Assembly: GCA_003695285.1 (NCBI GenBank)
Contig: RFIL01000276.1
Span: forward strand, 1 to 11,398
Direction of reading: 5' to 3'
DNA length: 11,398 bases
Origin: Calditrichota bacterium
GTDB taxonomy: Bacteria > Calditrichota > Calditrichia > RBG-13-44-9 > J075
Shown: positions 9,801 through 11,398 of the stretch, piece by piece
How positions within the stretch are numbered: position 1 is the first letter of the stretch
Layout: each line of letters opens with the position of its first letter
Program-made: the position numbers and the translations under genes
The notes under the pieces: model-generated
What the model saw: only the letters and a program-made list of their open reading frames with translations
Database searches by the model: none
What the model was told of the DNA's origin: nothing

Positions 9801-11398
9801 AGGATATCAACGCTATCATTTTGCTGCAAAGTAAATGGGAAGCCAATGGTTTGTAAACTGACGGTAAAATTGGAATTGTGTTGTAAGATGTTAGAACTAA
9901 TCAAGTTGGCGGCAGCTTCTCCGGTATTTTTGGCTCGTATCGTTACAGCCACATTGCTTTGACCCGTTACTGCACTATCCGGCTGCACCATCATTTTTGT
10001 TACGGTTAGAAGTGCTTTTTGTTGAACCAGGACATCATCGGTGGCACTGCTGCCAAACGGAAGATTAAAAGCTCCCCCATCATTGCTATCGCGGTAATAG
10101 ACAGTAGCAGCAAAGGTGTATAATCCACTCAACGCATTTGTCCGGACATCCAGATCATAGTCAAAGGTGAGAGTACTGTTGTTGGCAATGTTTACCGGTA
10201 AATTAAAATTCGGGGTAAAGGAAAAATTGGATGAATCATTTTCGTTGCCATTGATAACCAGATGGACACTATCTATAATGGCTGTTGCGGTGGGTGTATT
10301 ACCACCGAGATTCCCCAGATGGAAATTCAGTACCAGGTTTTGTTCTCCTGTACTGACCGTATCTGCGTTTACATTTAACAGGGGAACGGTGATGGTCGGT
10401 CGTTGCTGAACTGTCCAGCTTCCCTGAGAATTGGCAATGTGGATGGTATCCGGTGCACCGGAGACCAGGTCGGTTACGATTGCCATCGCATCAATAACAT
10501 CCACGCCGGTGATGGCAGTGGGATTAACATCCACATTCAACTGCAGGGTATCCTGATCACCTGACAATATCAATAATCCCACATTACTGGTGTCAAAACC
10601 ACTGTAATTGCTATTTCCATTCTGGAAGAGGAGAGAGACTGAATCCACACGGGTGGTGGAGCCTCCAAAATTTTTCAGAATCACCTGAACCGGAACATTT
10701 TGTTGTCCCTGACTGACAAAGGGTTGCGAAGGGATGGTTGAGATTATCTGAACATTCGATTGTCCCTGAATGATCCAGGTATAAAAGGAATCCACTCCTG
10801 CATTGTTGGTGCTAATGGAATCGGTCGCGGACACGCTGACGGTGATGCTATCCGGTCCGGTGGCGGAATTTCCAAACACATCGAGGGTAAAATTGTAGGT
10901 TTGGGAATTCCCGGGTTGAATATCCGCAAACTGCGTTGGAGGTGAGACACGATATAACCCTATGCTGGGTAGAAAAGTGATTGTATCCACCAATGCAGTG
11001 ACTTCACCGGTGTTCTGTACGGTGATGCTGACAGGGATGTTGCTCTGGCCGGTGGTAACTGCAGTGGGATGGGTTATACTGGTCACGATTAAGTTAGCTT
11101 TTTTCAACACTGTCACCGATTTTAAAGCAGAGGTGGTATTGGAATGTCCCAGAAAGGGATCATGCCAGTATACATCTACCTGATAATTTACAACACCGGA
11201 ATATGTGGTATCGACCAGTGGGGTCAGATTCAACTGCAGAGTGCTGTCTCCCACCAGGCTACTGTTCACGGATTGCTGATATCCAAAAGTAGAGATAACC
11301 ACCGAATCAATAACCGCAGGTGAATTGGTTGAGCCATTGTTTAACAGGTCCAGTTGAATATTCAAATTCATATCCTGGGAAATGGTATCTGGTGCCAG
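3818..11398 (-). CDS. Giant secreted multi-Ig-like repeat protein with type A (T9SS-like) sorting domain (5' end outside window)
   Basis: The frame stays open to the right edge. The first in-frame ATG (11371) is internal, because the nine codons before it (LAPDTISQD) continue a module resembling the LAPDTVVQG motif at residues 817-825. Numbering here counts from that Met (2517 residues to the TAA). About 18 tandem beta-sandwich modules of roughly 105-145 residues start near 93, 205, 325, 453, 575, 691, 807, 934, 1061, 1181, 1299, 1443, 1572, 1698, 1808, 1995 and 2106. A different domain follows at about 2228-2409, then a FlgD-like sorting domain at 2410-2517. The first modules resemble CARDB repeats, with GQSNVPV and NTGE-type motifs. 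The protein is rich in N, T, S, D and V and no cysteine was seen. It probably forms a long cell-surface or secreted stalk. Binding target, enzyme activity and N-terminal head are unknown. The PorV-like gene follows within 75 bases. Confidence 0.93.
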   Translation of the reverse strand: MAPDTISQDMNLNIQLDLLNNGSTNSPAVIDSVVISTFGYQQSVNSSLVGDSTLQLNLTPLVDTTYSGVVNYQVDVYWHDPFLGHSNTTSALKSVTVLKKANLIVTSITHPTAVTTGQSNIPVSITVQNTGEVTALVDTITFLPSIGLYRVSPPTQFADIQPGNSQTYNFTLDVFGNSATGPDSITVSVSATDSISTNNAGVDSFYTWIIQGQSNVQIISTIPSQPFVSQGQQNVPVQVILKNFGGSTTRVDSVSLLFQNGNSNYSGFDTSNVGLLILSGDQDTLQLNVDVNPTAITGVDVIDAMAIVTDLVSGAPDTIHIANSQGSWTVQQRPTITVPLLNVNADTVSTGEQNLVLNFHLGNLGGNTPTATAIIDSVHLVINGNENDSSNFSFTPNFNLPVNIANNSTLTFDYDLDVRTNALSGLYTFAATVYYRDSNDGGAFNLPFGSSATDDVLVQQKALLTVTKMMVQPDSAVTGQSNVAVTIRAKNTGEAAANLISSNILQHNSNFTVSLQTIGFPFTLQQNDSVDILYFVNVPNITLNGADSLIHFGATLQGTDKNSGTSITNQQDSLSTLTVVEPAHVSFDSLLSPVSYTLGDTAQIAVRVFNDGGGTLQLSGATQIRLEKINDPTTIITIPIDTTLSGLKLASGDTVSVISNPLVVTKSGTFRIYLDISGIVYQQPYSQEINTLTNINVGGAVFINQVSIDDVDGQVFPGQDSVNLFVKIINNSLTATIDTATITFNYVDNGQQLGVVPIRVDTVTQVPPGANGVTLQWYFNVPFSRTGDIRITANVSLNGGTINIFDNSTIFSIVSGIQLSYLSGSLAPDTVVQGESVAFRATFLNSGNTTLLVNPDSSFLNFTDGANHSFKAFVDGNFSIIGTSDSIPDSSVITFKVNSVDPAFLTGLYPVDFTLRGNLPNGETYQGFTHTATNEVRVIQEASLVVDSIDIVPSAVVAGQNNVAVRYYLRNTGTSTGEVTSASSLFFTDMDSAITNQWTQVQQSHTPPFMIQGGDTALMIRRFNVASTIDTGVVRGRMTLSYHDVLKPADVKTFNQPAIYDSVRVVQPSSIRIDSLQLAGVPNAQNGTVNYGQNYNLRILLRNNGSDDLHQIDIELLANEVPILRDTLASVLPGGGTLETFYPFSAGNTSQTINYRVVLREAVSMISGNPVTIDQPLDNLENVTIQEPRTLSLSATASGDSSYSIGQTFSISFDITTTGESPFGTGEVMIHLPSNYALAPATPDSQITISQTNLTGTWQVIAVDTTVGANDIITVDYSVIPTDLNTNNPVNTTNTQVDIPVLTVPSAIIRVASIQITSPPGATDDTLSTGQTFVLKSNFNFIGNVAPENRRAQLVLPSGFFTNDSLIQTISGDSSVWTITIDDNLLQSQPEMPSGKKNKGIGFNGGGINPEIQQLLGQLFTFQVKASAKDGNSQVPIADSLTHSVEVVQGATMVVHAAISDPPGARLGTISTSQTFEVQVWVENVGEAGVETNSLNYLTLTVPSGFTVEGHPPGEAHNFTLLTGQSSATVIRVTAPDSVPQQQTIIEARLDSAAFDENSNQRAAIQTGIAPLNVVVEERATLSIDNLNSDIDPLARDQIFNIQAQVANSGDANVEPGDTVFVILDVDTTVFQILNPATSLQAVKLVNKQASVGWQLKTRAGAPFGSYAIVTRIVDSLSYDEHNYPDSSVYTLKPTDTLQIDVVDVGQINITETYLNRPGVDSLIAGTKQSIQAVVKAAFTGNIANRQATLILPDIFTLDSLTVPFTGDSVVWNLQIPDSVTNGYVPLTVIVRGTSQVNGQPLSATGSVYLRVKKRATLVVDGQITSGAVNNTVSYGQEFVYEAVVNNVGEIGIRTGSPAQLTVAFGDSIQLVQGEVATQDFQLNQPVSWHFRVLDNPKWAAITGEIHTLENEKKQLLKRIKTIRAHTQAVAPEMVEEQINQLQKQMNQVDGELNKLYGQFAGIIDSSFVKVQITTIPLDSSSLTPADTAVGSDITRVYIAEQPAINITDVQMPTVWSTHQTGQVQLLISNPSNVVNRSARLVLPPGFTYSDPGDSVKFFGQANTVSWTINAPPTINQGTITETLRFDVRGNDQFNDTVLVQQTLDTTITIQQEAQLDLRLANGATIATRQVSKNKEFTIRARIQRQGTAGMNGNTRVRLYDPTGEFEFVDNDSIKVFDNISNSVEFTWRLIAPGININSAILGIGFVQLPVDVNTSQPVSLLNDSITVVVNLVSNRLQVDTFLVDRPSNNFVQGTPDVPVYGLMVHNPNAFDQIFVNGFKMSVREDPNDSLVIDYQNLIRRVRVVSARYYYTQLAKVGTRDILGEVSMDTASNPFTIKFTPPDTSVAGETDSVIVLIDLGSQALNRKFFLRLESVDAFQVVEGDIVDVEVVDFNGVPIEGFISKFTSAPLTVLSSDPQKIFGNYPNPFGLDTKIPGAPRGTTRFTFNMKDDGDAELRIYTLLGELVWSSGVISNLARGSHTGNELLWDGRNGEGRHVVNGVYVAVLRLNYKNGQSEVFKTKVVYIK
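3821..4144 (-). other. C-terminal sorting domain (FlgD Ig-like / type A) of the giant protein
   Basis: Residues 2410-2517 carry GNYPNPF at 2413-2419, then strands with RFTFNM, AELRIYTLLGELV, a loop ending ELLWDGRNGEG, VVNGVYVAVLRL and a terminal KTKVVYIK. This is the standard layout of the type A sorting domain, which in T9SS bacteria directs passage across the outer membrane and attachment or release. In Calditrichota-like and related phyla the same domain is common although complete T9SS gene sets are not always evident. Confidence 0.88.
4145..4690 (-). other. Pre-terminal domain of the giant protein, distinct from the repeats
   Basis: Residues 2228-2409 do not follow the repeat pattern. 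The segment starts with an Ig-like strand set (VPVYGLMVHNPN) and continues with a basic, Tyr-rich stretch (RRVRVVSARYYYTQLAKVG) and a second beta-rich part before the sorting domain. At about 180 residues it could be one large or two small beta domains. I do not recognise the family. Confidence 0.5.
5507..5716 (-). other. Helical-hairpin (coiled-coil) insertion in module 15 of the giant protein
   Basis: Residues 1886-1955 interrupt a type B beta module right after its W-containing strand (VSWHFRVLD). The second helix has hydrophobic residues at 1926, 1930, 1933, 1937, 1940, 1944 and 1947, a regular 4-3 heptad spacing. The first helix has them at 1893, 1897, 1900, 1907, 1911 and 1914. The turn is near RAHTQAVAPE. 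Composition changes sharply to K, E, Q and L. After the insertion the beta pattern resumes with SSFVKVQITTIP. Confidence 0.8.
7142..7252 (-). other. Gly/Lys-rich insertion in module 11 of the giant protein
   Basis: Residues 1374-1410 interrupt a type A module after its W-containing strand (SSVWTITID). The insert holds a hydrophilic part (PSGKKNKG), a glycine cluster (FNGGG) and a short helix (PEIQQLLGQLF), after which the strand TFQVKASAKD resumes. It is likely a flexible exposed loop. Function unknown. Confidence 0.6.
7832..11398 (-). repeat. N-terminal (visible) half repeat array: CARDB-like Ig modules
   Basis: About ten modules up to residue 1180, the first cut by the window edge. Typical starts carry a beta strand, P-x-x-x-x-x-G-Q-x-N-V-x-V and N-T-G/N-x-G, as in VTTGQSNIPVSITVQNTGE, VSQGQQNVPVQV, AVTGQSNVAV and VVAGQNNVAV. 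They usually end with a linker such as VTVLKKA, VLVQQKA, LTVVEPA, VRVIQEA or VRVVQPS. CARDB domains are bacterial cell-adhesion-type Ig folds found in surface proteins. Family membership is judged by eye. Confidence 0.7.

Noticed and set aside
4691..11398. DNA-level tandem repeats, CRISPR or recent duplication in the repeat gene
   Set aside because: The modules match only as loose protein patterns. I saw no near-identical long DNA repeats or regular short repeats with spacers.

Overview
The window reads as one stretch of a genome from the FCB superphylum (the wider Bacteroidota/Calditrichota/KSB1-type group). Three features point there: a type IX secretion-like C-terminal domain with the NYPNPF motif, a PorV/PorQ-type outer-membrane barrel, and a RsbU/SpoIIE-type phosphatase receptor. 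I judge Calditrichota or a related candidate phylum more likely than a classical Bacteroidota genus, but the sequence here cannot settle it.

All three genes lie on the minus strand, so transcription runs from the right edge to the left. (1) 11398 down to 3818: a giant secreted protein of at least 2526 residues. Its start lies outside the window. It holds about 18 tandem Ig-like beta-sandwich modules, a distinct pre-terminal domain, and a FlgD-like/type A sorting domain at the C-terminus. (2) 3744 (or 3768) down to 1822: a PorV/PorQ-like barrel with a signal peptide, fused to a charged helix and about five periplasmic TPRs. (3) 1718 down past the left edge: a membrane sensor with an N-terminal RsbW-like HATPase, a periplasmic sensor region between two membrane segments, HAMP, and a SpoIIE/PP2C domain cut off by the window.

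The gaps are short. The 49-73 bases between genes 1 and 2 carry a small hairpin with a poly-A loop. The 103 bases between genes 2 and 3 carry a plausible promoter. No RNA genes, insertion sequences, CRISPR arrays or attachment sites were seen.

A reasonable model, by inference, is as follows. The giant protein is exported and fixed on the cell surface by a T9SS-like route. The neighbouring PorV-like barrel would be its outer-membrane acceptor or shuttle, with the TPR part reaching into the periplasm. The sensor phosphatase downstream may belong to an unrelated or loosely linked partner-switching circuit, since it appears to have its own promoter.

The most unusual points are: the change of module type half way along the giant protein; a helical-hairpin insertion with a clean heptad pattern in one Ig module, at the same loop that carries a different insertion in another module; the barrel-TPR fusion beside a sorting-domain substrate; and a kinase-like and a phosphatase domain placed on opposite ends of one membrane receptor.
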